From Leucobacter allii (GTDB lineage: Bacteria > Actinomycetota > Actinomycetes > Actinomycetales > Microbacteriaceae): a stretch of 64,000 nucleotides of DNA. The stretch spans positions 372,001 through 436,000 of the forward strand of contig NZ_CP095045.1 of assembly GCF_022919155.1 (NCBI RefSeq), read 5' to 3'. Every line of letters starts with the position of its first letter. Within the stretch, counting starts at the first letter, position 1. Position numbers and translations under genes: made by a program. Shown here in pieces: positions 7,943 to 16,800 of the stretch. The notes beneath the pieces were generated by a model. The model did no database searches, was not told the DNA's origin, and worked only from the letters and a program-made list of their open reading frames with translations.

Positions 7943-9910
7943 TCAGCACCCGCCGGGCAGCGGGCCCGCGGTGCTGCTCGTGTCGACCGGGATCCACGGC
8001 GAGTACCGGCCATCGGCCGCGGTCAGTCGGAGCTCGAGCACCACGTCGTCGAGCGGCACGTTCGGGAGAGCCGACCACCTCGAGAAGGGCGTGATGGAGT
8101 CCGAGGACCACCACGCTCGGTCCTGCTGCGTGAGCATGCCGACCCCCGGCGTGTCCTCGTAGATCGCCCGTGAGCCGTCCGGGAGCGTCACGCGGGCGGT
8201 CACCGCGCCCGCCTCGTTCGCGCTGCCGCGCAGGTGCACGTTCCCGACGCCGGTACCCTCGAAGCAGAGGAAGCCTGCCGAGAGCGAGGGATCCGATCCG
8301 TCGCCGTTCCCCTCGGCGGCGGAATCCGCCGTCGACGAGGACGCGGCGGATCCGGACGCCCCGGCGTCGCTCGTCGCATCGGAGCTCCCGCCCTGGGCGT
8401 CTGCGCTCGCCTGCGCCGCCGACGTCGCGTCGGCGCGCGCGGATGCCGAGGCGCGCGCGGATGCCGAGGCGCTCGCGCCGGCGGCGGCCGTCGCCGTGCC
8501 GGCCGCGGAGGCGTCGGCGGCGCCGCGCACCGACGATCCGGCGTCGGAGCCCGCGGTGGCCGACCCGCCCGTTCCGGATCCGGCGCTCGCATCGGCGCTC
8601 GATCCCGCGGTCGCGCCGGACGCGCCGCTCGTGCCGCCGGCGTCGGCCGAGGCGCGCGTCGCATTTCCGATCCCGCCGCCGGCATCGGAGCCGTCGGCGC
8701 CCGAATCGGGGGCGTCCGTTCGGCCCGGTGCCGCACCGCCGTGCGTGCCCCCGTCGGCGTCCGCCGCGGCCGAGGCCGCCGCGGACGCGTCGCGGGAGAC
8801 CGGCGTCGCGGTGCCCGGGTGCTCGGCTCCGTCGGACGGGCGGATCGCATCCGCCGGTGCGGAGACCGCGTCGACCGCGGGCGGGGCGTCGCTCCGGGAC
8901 AGGCCGAACGCCGTGGCGCCGATCGCGATCGCTGCGGCGGCGAGCGCCCCGACGATCACGAGGCCCGGCGCGCTGGCGAGTCCGGTCCCCGCGCCGGCGG
9001 CCCCGGCACCGGCGGCGCCCGCGCCCGCGGCGTTCCCGCCCGCCGCACCGCCGCTTCCCGCCCCGGCGCCGCTTCCCGGACTCGCGATCCCCGCCGTCGC
9101 TCCGGTCGCGGCCGACGCGGCGGTGGACGGGCCGAGGCCCGCGAGCAGCGCGGAGGCCGGCCCGATCCCGAGGAGGATGCCGGCGAGGACGAGCGCGAGC
9201 TGGCGATTCAGCACGGTGTACTCGCGCGCGGCGGCCGCGCAGGAGTCGCACGCGTCGAGGTGCGCCGCGACGTCGCGGCTCGCGGCCGCGGTCAGCTTGC
9301 CGCGCTGGTAGCGCTGCAGGTGCCCGAGCGTCGTCCGGCAGGCCGCGTCGGCGAGCTCACGATCGACGTGCGCCTCCACCCAGGCCGACTGCAGGCCCTC
9401 GCGCGCGCGCACGGCGAGCGCGGAGACGCTGTTCGGCGAGATCCCGAGCAGCTTCGCGACCTCCCGGGGCGGCATGCCCTCGACCTCCGTGTACCAGAGC
9501 ACCGCCTGCCAGCGCTCGTTGAGCGTGCCGAAGGCGCGGGCCGCGGCGTCGCGGTCGAAGGAGCGCTCCTCCCACGGCACGGCATCCGTGAGGTCCGGGA
9601 TCGCGTCGAGCTCGTCGCTCGAGTCCTCGGGGGAGCGGTACGTGTCCGCGGCGATCGAACGGATCACCCGGTAGAGGTAGGGGCGGAAGGCGCCGTGCGG
9701 GCCGCGGCCGTCCGTGACGAGTTCGAGGATGCGCAGGTAGGCCTCCGCGACGAGGTCGTCGGCGCTCAGGGAGGGGGCGAGGTTGCGCGCCGCGACGTAG
9801 CCGGCGCGGCGATGGCGCTCCCAGAGCACGCCGAAGGCGGCGGTGTCGCCGGCGCGGCAGTCGTCGAGCAGCTCCGCGTCCGAGCGCTCATGCGCTGGGA
9901 AGATGGGCAT
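7943..9910 (-). CDS. ECF-type sigma factor fused to a zinc-finger anti-sigma-like segment, membrane helices and an Ala/Ser-rich tail
   Basis: A 655-residue protein, about three times the size of a normal ECF sigma factor. Residues about 8-170 hold sigma region 2 (DLVAEAYLRILEL, FRPYLYRVIRSIAADTYR) and region 4 (LNERWQAVLWYTEVEGMPPREVAKLLGIS with a helix-turn-helix). Around 200-235 an HLDACDSC motif (HxxxCxxC) is the zinc-binding pattern of anti-sigma factors. Hydrophobic stretches LALVLAGILLGIGPASALLAG and GLVIVGALAAAAIAIGATAFGL follow, then roughly 200 residues of Ala/Gly/Ser/Asp-rich low complexity and a folded-looking C-terminal domain (last ~110 residues, with two cysteines). The layout suggests a membrane-tethered, self-contained signalling protein. 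ATG 9910 is chosen after GAGGTG; GTG 9928 is possible. Confidence 0.85.
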   Translation of the reverse strand: MPIFPAHERSDAELLDDCRAGDTAAFGVLWERHRRAGYVAARNLAPSLSADDLVAEAYLRILELVTDGRGPHGAFRPYLYRVIRSIAADTYRSPEDSSDELDAIPDLTDAVPWEERSFDRDAAARAFGTLNERWQAVLWYTEVEGMPPREVAKLLGISPNSVSALAVRAREGLQSAWVEAHVDRELADAACRTTLGHLQRYQRGKLTAAASRDVAAHLDACDSCAAAAREYTVLNRQLALVLAGILLGIGPASALLAGLGPSTAASAATGATAGIASPGSGAGAGSGGAAGGNAAGAGAAGAGAAGAGTGLASAPGLVIVGALAAAAIAIGATAFGLSRSDAPPAVDAVSAPADAIRPSDGAEHPGTATPVSRDASAAASAAADADGGTHGGAAPGRTDAPDSGADGSDAGGGIGNATRASADAGGTSGASGATAGSSADASAGSGTGGSATAGSDAGSSVRGAADASAAGTATAAAGASASASARASASARADATSAAQASADAQGGSSDATSDAGASGSAASSSTADSAAEGNGDGSDPSLSAGFLCFEGTGVGNVHLRGSANEAGAVTARVTLPDGSRAIYEDTPGVGMLTQQDRAWWSSDSITPFSRWSALPNVPLDDVVLELRLTAADGRYSPWIPVDTSSTAGPLPGGC

Positions 9911-10333
9911 GGTCACCTCGATTCGCACTCACCAGAAATCCCTCGGGCGCGCATCCCGCCGCCCGATCCCCGATGCGGTGCTGCCACCGACATCCTCTCC
10001 CGACTCCAGTATCCACCGTTTTCCGGGGCCTGACGACCACCGGCGGGGTCTCCCGGAGGGTTTTCGAAGTTTTTCTCGAAACGCGCGTCACGATCGGGCC
10101 CCGATGCCGTCTCCTATACGTGCCCGGCTTCCGCTGCCGATCCCCCCAACCCAAGGAAGTGGAGGCCGGGCACGACCTCGTCTTCCGCGTCGTCCCCGGG
10201 CACAGGCCGGGGACGACGCGAACGCCGCAGCCGCCGCTCGGAGTTGCGGACACCGCTCGGTAGAATCATCGCGTCGGCGGCGCGCGCTCGAAGGCCGAGC
10301 GGGGTCGACCGCCGCGACAGACGGAGGTCTCCC
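9911..10333. other. Intergenic region with two strong hairpins between divergent genes
   Basis: No gene is supported. Two inverted repeats stand out: CGTGCCCGGC (10119-10128) with GCCGGGCACG (10165-10174), and a perfect 12-bp stem CGTCGTCCCCGG (10188-10199) / CCGGGGACGACG (10207-10218) with a 7-base loop. Both genes point away, so these are not terminators. TAGAAT (10261-10266) could be a -10 box for the lipoprotein operon, but no good -35 is spaced correctly. Confidence 0.5.
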
Positions 10334-11653
10334 GTGCGGACGCTGCGCCTGCCCCTCGCCGCGATCGCGGTCGCCTGCGCGCTGCTCCTCGGGGCGTGCT
10401 CGACATCGCCCGGATCGAGGGATGCTGACGCGGCGGGCGGCGCCGCGCCCCGCGTCGTCGAGGTACCCGGCGACGCCGACACCGCGCAGGCGGGAGCCGA
10501 TCTGCTGCGGCCGGGCGACATGCTCCTGCTCGGGCCCGGCACCTACCGCGAGGAGCTCGTGGTCGCCACCCCGGACGTCACGATCCGCGGCGCCGATCGC
10601 AATGCGGTGGTCTTCGACGGCGAGGGCAGCCGCTCGCAGGGCGTCCTCGTCATCGCCGACGGCGTGCGGGTGCAGAATCTCACGGTGCACTCGTACCTCT
10701 ACAACGGCGTGCTCGTCACGGGCATGCACGACGGCGCGGAGGCGTCCGCGCACGGCGTGAGCGGCTACGATCGCCTCGATCCCGAGGAGTATCCGCCGCT
10801 GCAGCGCTACGCCATCGAGCACGTCACGGCGTACAACAACGGTCTCTACGGCCTCTACGCCTTCAACGCCCAGCACGGCCGGATCGCCGACTCCTACGCC
10901 TCCGGCTCCGCGGATTCCGGCATCTACGTCGGGCAGTGCGAGGCGTGCGACGTCGTCGTCTCCGGCAACGTCGCGGAGGGCAACGCGATCGGCTTCGAGA
11001 ACGCGAACGCCTCGGCCCCGGTGACGATCTCGGGCAACCGCTTCTCGGGCAACCGGGTCGGCATGACGCTGATCTCGAACTACCAGGAGGCCTACGCGCC
11101 GCAGCGGGGCAACGAGGTCGCGGGCAATCTCGTGGCGGACAACGCGAACCCCGAGACGCCGGCGCAGGCCGACGGCGCCTTCGGCATCGGGATCGGCATC
11201 GCCGGCGGTCAGGCCAATCTGCTGCGCGCGAACCGGATCACGGGGCACCCCGACGCCGGCGTGCTGCTGCGCAACGGGGAGGACTTCGCCGCATCGGACA
11301 CCCGCGTGGAGGACAGTGTCTTCGCGGGGAACGCGGTCGACGTCGGCGACGTCTCCGCCGCGTACGCCGCGGCCACCGGGAACTGCGTCTCGCCGGCGGA
11401 GGGAGTGATCCTCGCACCCGCGGCGCTCGGGGCGGCCGACTGCGCGACGGCGGCGAGCACGGCGGTGGCGCCGCACTCGCCCGAGGCCCCCGCGGGCCGA
11501 TCCTTCCTCGATCTCCCCGCGCCGCCGGCGCAACCGCAGCTCGACGGCATCGCGGAGATCCCGGATCCGCTGCCCGACGTCCAGCAGCACCCCGACCCGG
11601 CGACGGCCCGGGTGCCCGAGGCGACGCTGCTGCAGGATCGGATCCGCCCGTGA
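10334..11653 (+). CDS. Right-handed parallel beta-helix repeat lipoprotein (NosD-like)
   Basis: A 439-residue exported lipoprotein. The N-terminus is a lipoprotein signal, with hydrophobic LPLAAIAVACALLLGAC ending in the lipobox cysteine near residue 22. The body is a parallel beta-helix: repeated short strands such as DVTIRGADRNAVVFDG, VLVIADGVRVQNLTV, GIYVGQCEACDVVVSGNVAEGNAIGFENANASAPVTISGN. The family includes NosD-like and carbohydrate-binding proteins. GTG 10334 has GGAGG 7 bases upstream. It is coupled by GTGA overlap to the next lipoprotein and then to a DyP peroxidase, so it probably works with them outside the membrane. Confidence 0.85.
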   Translation: MRTLRLPLAAIAVACALLLGACSTSPGSRDADAAGGAAPRVVEVPGDADTAQAGADLLRPGDMLLLGPGTYREELVVATPDVTIRGADRNAVVFDGEGSRSQGVLVIADGVRVQNLTVHSYLYNGVLVTGMHDGAEASAHGVSGYDRLDPEEYPPLQRYAIEHVTAYNNGLYGLYAFNAQHGRIADSYASGSADSGIYVGQCEACDVVVSGNVAEGNAIGFENANASAPVTISGNRFSGNRVGMTLISNYQEAYAPQRGNEVAGNLVADNANPETPAQADGAFGIGIGIAGGQANLLRANRITGHPDAGVLLRNGEDFAASDTRVEDSVFAGNAVDVGDVSAAYAAATGNCVSPAEGVILAPAALGAADCATAASTAVAPHSPEAPAGRSFLDLPAPPAQPQLDGIAEIPDPLPDVQQHPDPATARVPEATLLQDRIRP

Positions 11654-12516
11654 GCCGCCCCGGGCCGCGCGTCCGCTCCCGCGTCCGCTCCCGGCCGGGC
11701 GCCGTCGCGCTCGTGCTCGCGGCGGCGCTCCTCGCGTCCCCCGGCTGCGCCTCGGCCCCGGCGGGGGACTCGGGGTCGGCTCCCGGTGCGACGGCGGGTC
11801 CCGAGCAGCCGCAGGTGCTCAGCGACGCGCAGGCCGAGGAGCTCGCGGCCATGCGATTCAAGAACTTCGCCGACGGCGTCGTCGCCGTCGAGGGTCAGGT
11901 GCTCGGCGGCGGGAACGGCGACCTCGCGCTCGCTGGCTGGCTGGATTTCGCGCAGCGAACGGGATACGCGCGCGTGGTGTCGAACGGGGCCGCGCCGATC
12001 CTCGTGGTGTGGGACGAGCACGAGCTCGCCTACCTCGATGAGCACCCCGCGGAGGCCGCCTCCCCGGGAGCCCTCGCTCCTCCGCCGGAGACGCCGCCGA
12101 CCGGCGCCTGGCAGCGCGACGCGCTCGTCGCGGAGACGAGCGAGCTGACCCGGATGCTCGCGGCGCTGCTGCTGCTCTCGGCCGACCGACCCGAGAACCC
12201 GCTGCTCCTCCGGCAGAACGGCGCCCGGTATCTCGGGCGAGAGGACGTCGCGGGCGTTCCGGCGGATCGCTTCTCCGGCGTGTCCGCGCAGGGTCTGTCG
12301 GCGGAGGGCGCCGCGGAGGGTGCTGCGGCCGAGGAGACCGCGGCCGCGGAGGCCGACCTCGCCTCGCAGTACTGGCTCGACGCCGACGGCCGCCTCGTCC
12401 GCTTCGGGCTCCGCGTCGCGGGCGACGAGCTCAGCACGGTGGATCTGCTGCGGGAGGCCGGCGCGCCGGACGAGCTCCCCGGCGTCGAAACGGTCGGGGC
12501 GCCCGATGCCGGCTGA
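11650..12516 (+). CDS. Hypothetical lipoprotein in the DyP peroxidase operon
   Basis: A 288-residue protein with a lipoprotein signal: Arg-rich start, hydrophobic AVALVLAAALLASPGC with the cysteine near residue 33. The mature part begins with an acidic/Pro-rich linker, then QVLSDAQAEELAAMRFKNFADGVVAVEGQVLG. The overall shape, one alpha/beta domain of about 220 residues with an Ala/Glu-rich insert near 215-235 and a terminal QYWLDADGRLVRFGLRV strand, recalls LppX/LprG-type lipid-binding lipoproteins, but I cannot assign it. GTG 11650 overlaps the upstream stop by 4 bp, and its 3' end overlaps the DyP gene by 11 bp. Confidence 0.75.
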   Translation: MSRPGPRVRSRVRSRPGAVALVLAAALLASPGCASAPAGDSGSAPGATAGPEQPQVLSDAQAEELAAMRFKNFADGVVAVEGQVLGGGNGDLALAGWLDFAQRTGYARVVSNGAAPILVVWDEHELAYLDEHPAEAASPGALAPPPETPPTGAWQRDALVAETSELTRMLAALLLLSADRPENPLLLRQNGARYLGREDVAGVPADRFSGVSAQGLSAEGAAEGAAAEETAAAEADLASQYWLDADGRLVRFGLRVAGDELSTVDLLREAGAPDELPGVETVGAPDAG

Positions 12517-13705
12517 GGACGCGGCCGCGCCCGAGCCCGCGCCGGCGCGCGGCACGTCGCGGCGCGGCGTGCTGCTCGCGGGGCTCGGCGGGCTCGTGGC
12601 GGGGGCCGCGGGGACCGGGCTGGCCGTCGCGGGCGTCGTCCGCGAGGCCGACGGCGCGGGTCCGGCGGCTCGAGAGGATCAGGAGGCTCCCGGGTCCGTG
12701 CCGGCGGGCCCGGAGCCGGTCGATCCGCACGGGGCCCGGCAGGCGGGCATCGCGCGTCCGGCGGCTCCGCAGCCGCAGGCCCTGTTCCTCGTCTTCAGCG
12801 ACGTGCCCGGGCTCGGGCCCTGGCTCGGAGAGCTCGGCGAGGCCATCACGGCGCTCTGCGCCGAGGGGGACGGCCTGCTCGACGGGCCCGGCGATCTCAG
12901 CGTGACGGTCGGCGTCGGCCCGGCGCTCATCGCCGCGTTCGATCCCGCTGCCGCGGGCGCCGAGACGCTGCCCGCGTTCGCCGGCGACGACGCCCTCGCC
13001 GCCGATCGCCGGCGGGGCGATGTCTGCCTGCAGATCTGCGGCAGCGACCCCGTCGCCATCGAGCTCGCGGCGGAGCGCCTGAGTGCCGTGACCCCCGGAA
13101 GGGGGTCATTTCGGCAGCGCGCGTTCCGGCCCCCGGGCGAGGGAACGATCGTCCGCTCGCCGCTCGGCTTCCACGACGGCATCGCGATCCCGCGCGGCGA
13201 GGCCGAGCTCGCGGAGAGCGTCTTCATCGGAGACGGCCCCTCCGCGGGCGGGTCCGTCTGGGTGATCCGGCAGTTCGCGCTCGACATCGCCGGGTTCCGC
13301 GGGCTCCCGCTCGGCGCCCGAGAAGCCGCGGTCGGCCGTCGGGAGTCGGACGGCGCGCCGCTCAGCGGTGGTACCCGGACGGACGACGTCGCCCTCGGCG
13401 AGAAACGCGAGGATGGCGAGTATCTCGTGCCCGCGGAGGCGCACGCGCGTCGCGCGCATCCCTCGTTCACGGGCAGCGGGCTCATGCTCCGTCGCAGCTA
13501 CAGCTACGACAACGGCGCCGACGACCGCGGGCTCGTCTTCGTCTCCTTCCAGAACGAACTGCGCACCTTCGTCGCCACGCAGCGCCGACTCGACGAGGCC
13601 GACGCGATGCTCGCGTTCGCGACGCCGCGCGCGTCCTTCGTCTTCCTCGCCCTCCCCGGCTTCGACGCGGGGCGCCCCCTCGGCGCCGCCTACACGCGAT
13701 CCTAG
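12506..13705 (+). CDS. Tat-exported Dyp-type haem peroxidase
   Basis: A 399-residue dye-decolourising peroxidase (EC 1.11.1.19 family). The N-terminus has a twin-arginine signal (SRRGVLLAGLGGLVAGAAGTG, residues about 11-32), so it should be exported folded with haem. The family hallmark GxxDG occurs as GFHDG (near residue 222), its Asp being the distal catalytic residue. HARRAHPSFTGSGLMLRRSYSYDNG supplies the expected proximal histidine region, and DRGLVFVSFQNELRTFV the conserved C-terminal strand. ATG 12506 lies inside the end of the upstream lipoprotein gene (translational coupling). Unlike EfeB, no EfeU/EfeO neighbours are present. Confidence 0.9.
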   Translation: MPAEDAAAPEPAPARGTSRRGVLLAGLGGLVAGAAGTGLAVAGVVREADGAGPAAREDQEAPGSVPAGPEPVDPHGARQAGIARPAAPQPQALFLVFSDVPGLGPWLGELGEAITALCAEGDGLLDGPGDLSVTVGVGPALIAAFDPAAAGAETLPAFAGDDALAADRRRGDVCLQICGSDPVAIELAAERLSAVTPGRGSFRQRAFRPPGEGTIVRSPLGFHDGIAIPRGEAELAESVFIGDGPSAGGSVWVIRQFALDIAGFRGLPLGAREAAVGRRESDGAPLSGGTRTDDVALGEKREDGEYLVPAEAHARRAHPSFTGSGLMLRRSYSYDNGADDRGLVFVSFQNELRTFVATQRRLDEADAMLAFATPRASFVFLALPGFDAGRPLGAAYTRS

Positions 13706-13851
13706 GGTCTCTCACAGCCGGCTCCTGGCGAACTCGGCTATTGCGCATGCGGGCCGCATCTTCCAAGATAAGAGGCGTGGTGTCTCGAGCCGTGCCCGCG
13801 GTGCGCTCGGGGTGGGGGGCGATCAGCGCAAGCTCAACGGAGGAGTCAGGG

Positions 13852-16800
13852 ATGCATCGAACACAGCGCAGGCGCGCTCGGAGGCGGTTCACGGCGATCG
13901 CGTCGGGCCTCGCCGCACTGACGCTCACGGCCGGGGTGGTGACCCCGGCGCTCGCCGCGCCGGGCGACGGCGTGCTCACCGTCGAGGTGAACCGCGACTT
14001 CTCGGGCGACGGCGTCTACGAGGCGGCCCTCGACCCGGGGCAGTCCGGGATCGAGGTCACCGTCACCGACGGCACCACCACCCTCGGCCCGCTCGCCACC
14101 GATGCGAACGGCCACGCCGACTTCGACCTCGGCACGCTCGCGGGGTCCCGCTTCCGCGTCGACGTCACCATCCCCGACACGGCGCCCGATTACCTGGAGT
14201 TCGCCCCCGCCGCGACGACCGCGACGGCCGACGCCTTCCGCAGCGCGACGAGCTTCGTCGACGGCGCGACCCAGACCGTCCACGTCGGTGTCTGGAACCC
14301 GAGCACCTACGTGACTCGCAACCCGAAGGTCGCCGTCGCGCAGCAGGTCTCGCGGGGCACCGCGGATACTCGCCGCTCGCTCATGATCACCGACTGGGAC
14401 AACCGCGGCCCCTTCGACATGACCAATGCCGACAACGCGGCCGGCATCGCGCAGGTGGCGAGCCAGGCCGAGACCGGCACGGTCTTCGGTACGGCGTGGG
14501 ACTACCGGCGCAACGGCCTCTTCAGTGCGGCCTACGCGAAGTCGTACACGGTCTACGGCCCCGGCGGTCCGGGCGGCATCTACCGCACCGATACCGCGGC
14601 GGGGGGCACCTCGGGCAATACCGTGCTCTGGGCCACCGTGCCGAACGCGGGGACCTCGGTCCACCAGACCATCGCTGGCCGCGACGACGCCTTCTTCCTC
14701 GCCGCAGGCAGCGAGGGCCTCGGCGGCCTCGCCATGTCCGAGGACGGCGCGACGCTCTACGCGGTGAACCTCGCCGAGAAGTCGCTTTACACCTTCGACG
14801 CCGCGGCAGCGGCGCCCGCCGCTCCGACCGGCTCCACGGCCATCGCCGACCCCGGTTGCGTCGGCGGTGACTGGCGGCCGTTCGCCGTGACCGTGCGCGA
14901 CGGCGAGGTCTACGTCGGTGGGATCTGCGACGCCTCGGTGAGCCTCGCGCGCGCCGACCTCGCGGTGCACATCCTGCGGCTCGACGGCGGTGCCTTCGCC
15001 CCGGTCTACTCGCACGCTCTCGACTTCGGCCGGGGCAGCCAGGCCTACGCGGATCCGCCGGGAAATCTCACCGACCCCGAGGTCTCGACGCACTGGAACC
15101 CGTGGCGGGATACCTGGGACGCCGACATCGCGCTGGCGTTCACGAACACCGGGAACTCGCGAGTGCCGATCTACCCGATGCCGCTGCTCACGAGCTTCGC
15201 CTTCGAGAACGACGGTTCGCTCGTGCTCGACTTCCGCGACCGGAAGACGGACAGCTACCCGTCGAACGGGACAGGTCCCGACGGCGTGACCCCGACCGCC
15301 GGGCACGTCGCGGGCGGCGACCTCAACAAGGTCTGCCTGACCGGAGGAGTCTACGAGTGGGAGGGCGAGGGCGCCTGCCCGAACAACGCGACGCAGGAGA
15401 ATTCGGCGCAGTCGCCGTTCGACCGCGTGGAGTTCTTCCCCGGGGAGTTCATGACCGGTGAACCCCGGTACGGCGCGAACGTGACGCACACCGAGAACTC
15501 GCTCGGCGCGGTGCTGCTCAGCCCGCGTGAGCCCGATGTGCTCGCCACGACCATGAACCCGACTCAGCTCTACAACTCGAGCGGCTTCGGATTCTACGAT
15601 CGGCAGGACGGCAGCGGCCCGGGCAACGACTGGGAGAACCGCGCGCTCCTGATCGCGGGCAACGCCTCTGCCGGCAACTTCGCCAAGGGCAGCGGGCTCG
15701 GCGGTGTCAGCCTGCTCGCCGCCCCCGCGCCCATCCAGATCGGCAACTACGTCTGGTTCGACCAGGATCGCGACGGCGAGCAGGGAGCCGACGAGATCGC
15801 CGTCCCCGGTGCCACCGTGCGCCTGCTGGATGCGGACGGCAACGTGCTCGCCGAGACCACGACCGATGAGAACGGGGAGTACTACTTCGGCGGCGAGGGC
15901 GGCTACGCGCTCGTCCCGGGCGCCGAGTACATCGTCGAGTTCGATCTGACCACGGTCGACCCGACGCAGCTGCCCGGCTCGCCGAGCCTCGACGAGCTCT
16001 CCTTCACCGTGACCCAGGATCCGGACGCCGGCGAGATCCACGACTCGAACCCGACCCCGACCGACAACCCGCTCATCGGGCGCGCGCCGGTCACGGCGCC
16101 GGATCATCCGGGCGGAGTCGACCACACGATCGACGCGGGGATCTTCTTCGGCCGGCCCGGCATCGACATCGTGAAGTTCGACGGTCGCGCCGAGGCTCCG
16201 GAGAATCCGGTGGACGGTCCCGACGCGGTCGACGGCGAGTACGGCGACCCGACGCCGGGCGCCTGGGATCCCGCAGTCGACGCCGACACGGAGGACACGG
16301 CGGTCGAGTACCCGGTGTCCGGCGGCTCGACGGGCCCGCAACCGGTGGACATGATCATCACGAACACCGGGAACCTCGCGCTGACGGACGTGTCGGTCGC
16401 CGACCTCACGGTCGAGGGCGCGGAGATCGCCGACCTCAGCTGCGACTTCTCGCCGCTCGGGGGCCCGGCCACGGGGACGAGCTGGGACGGTCCGTTCGCC
16501 CCGGGCGACTCCTTCCGCTGCTCGGGGACCCTGACGATGGGGTACGACGAGCTGCACCACGACATCGCCTCGGTCACCGGCCAGCCGGTCGACGAAGAGG
16601 GAGAGCCCGTCGGCGAGGAGATCGGCGACGAGGACCCGTACTGGGCGACGACCCCCGTGGCCCCGGTGCCCGGTATCGACATCGTGAAGTTCGACGGTCG
16701 CGCCGAGACCCCGGAGAACCCGGTGGACGGCCCCGACGCGGTCGACGGCGAGTACGGCGACCCGACGCCGGGCGACTGGGATCCCTCGGTCGACGCGGAC

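Noticed and set aside
8496..9311. An Ala/Pro-rich 271-residue plus-strand frame
   Set aside because: It is the complement of the low-complexity part of the sigma-factor fusion and has no start signal.
12506..13705. Assigning the DyP peroxidase as EfeB of an iron-uptake system
   Set aside because: No EfeU permease or EfeO protein is adjacent, and the partners are a beta-helix lipoprotein and an unknown lipoprotein.
13741..13770. TTGCGC plus CAAGAT as a promoter for the surface protein
   Set aside because: The -35 is weak and the -10 matches the consensus poorly; too little to list as a feature.
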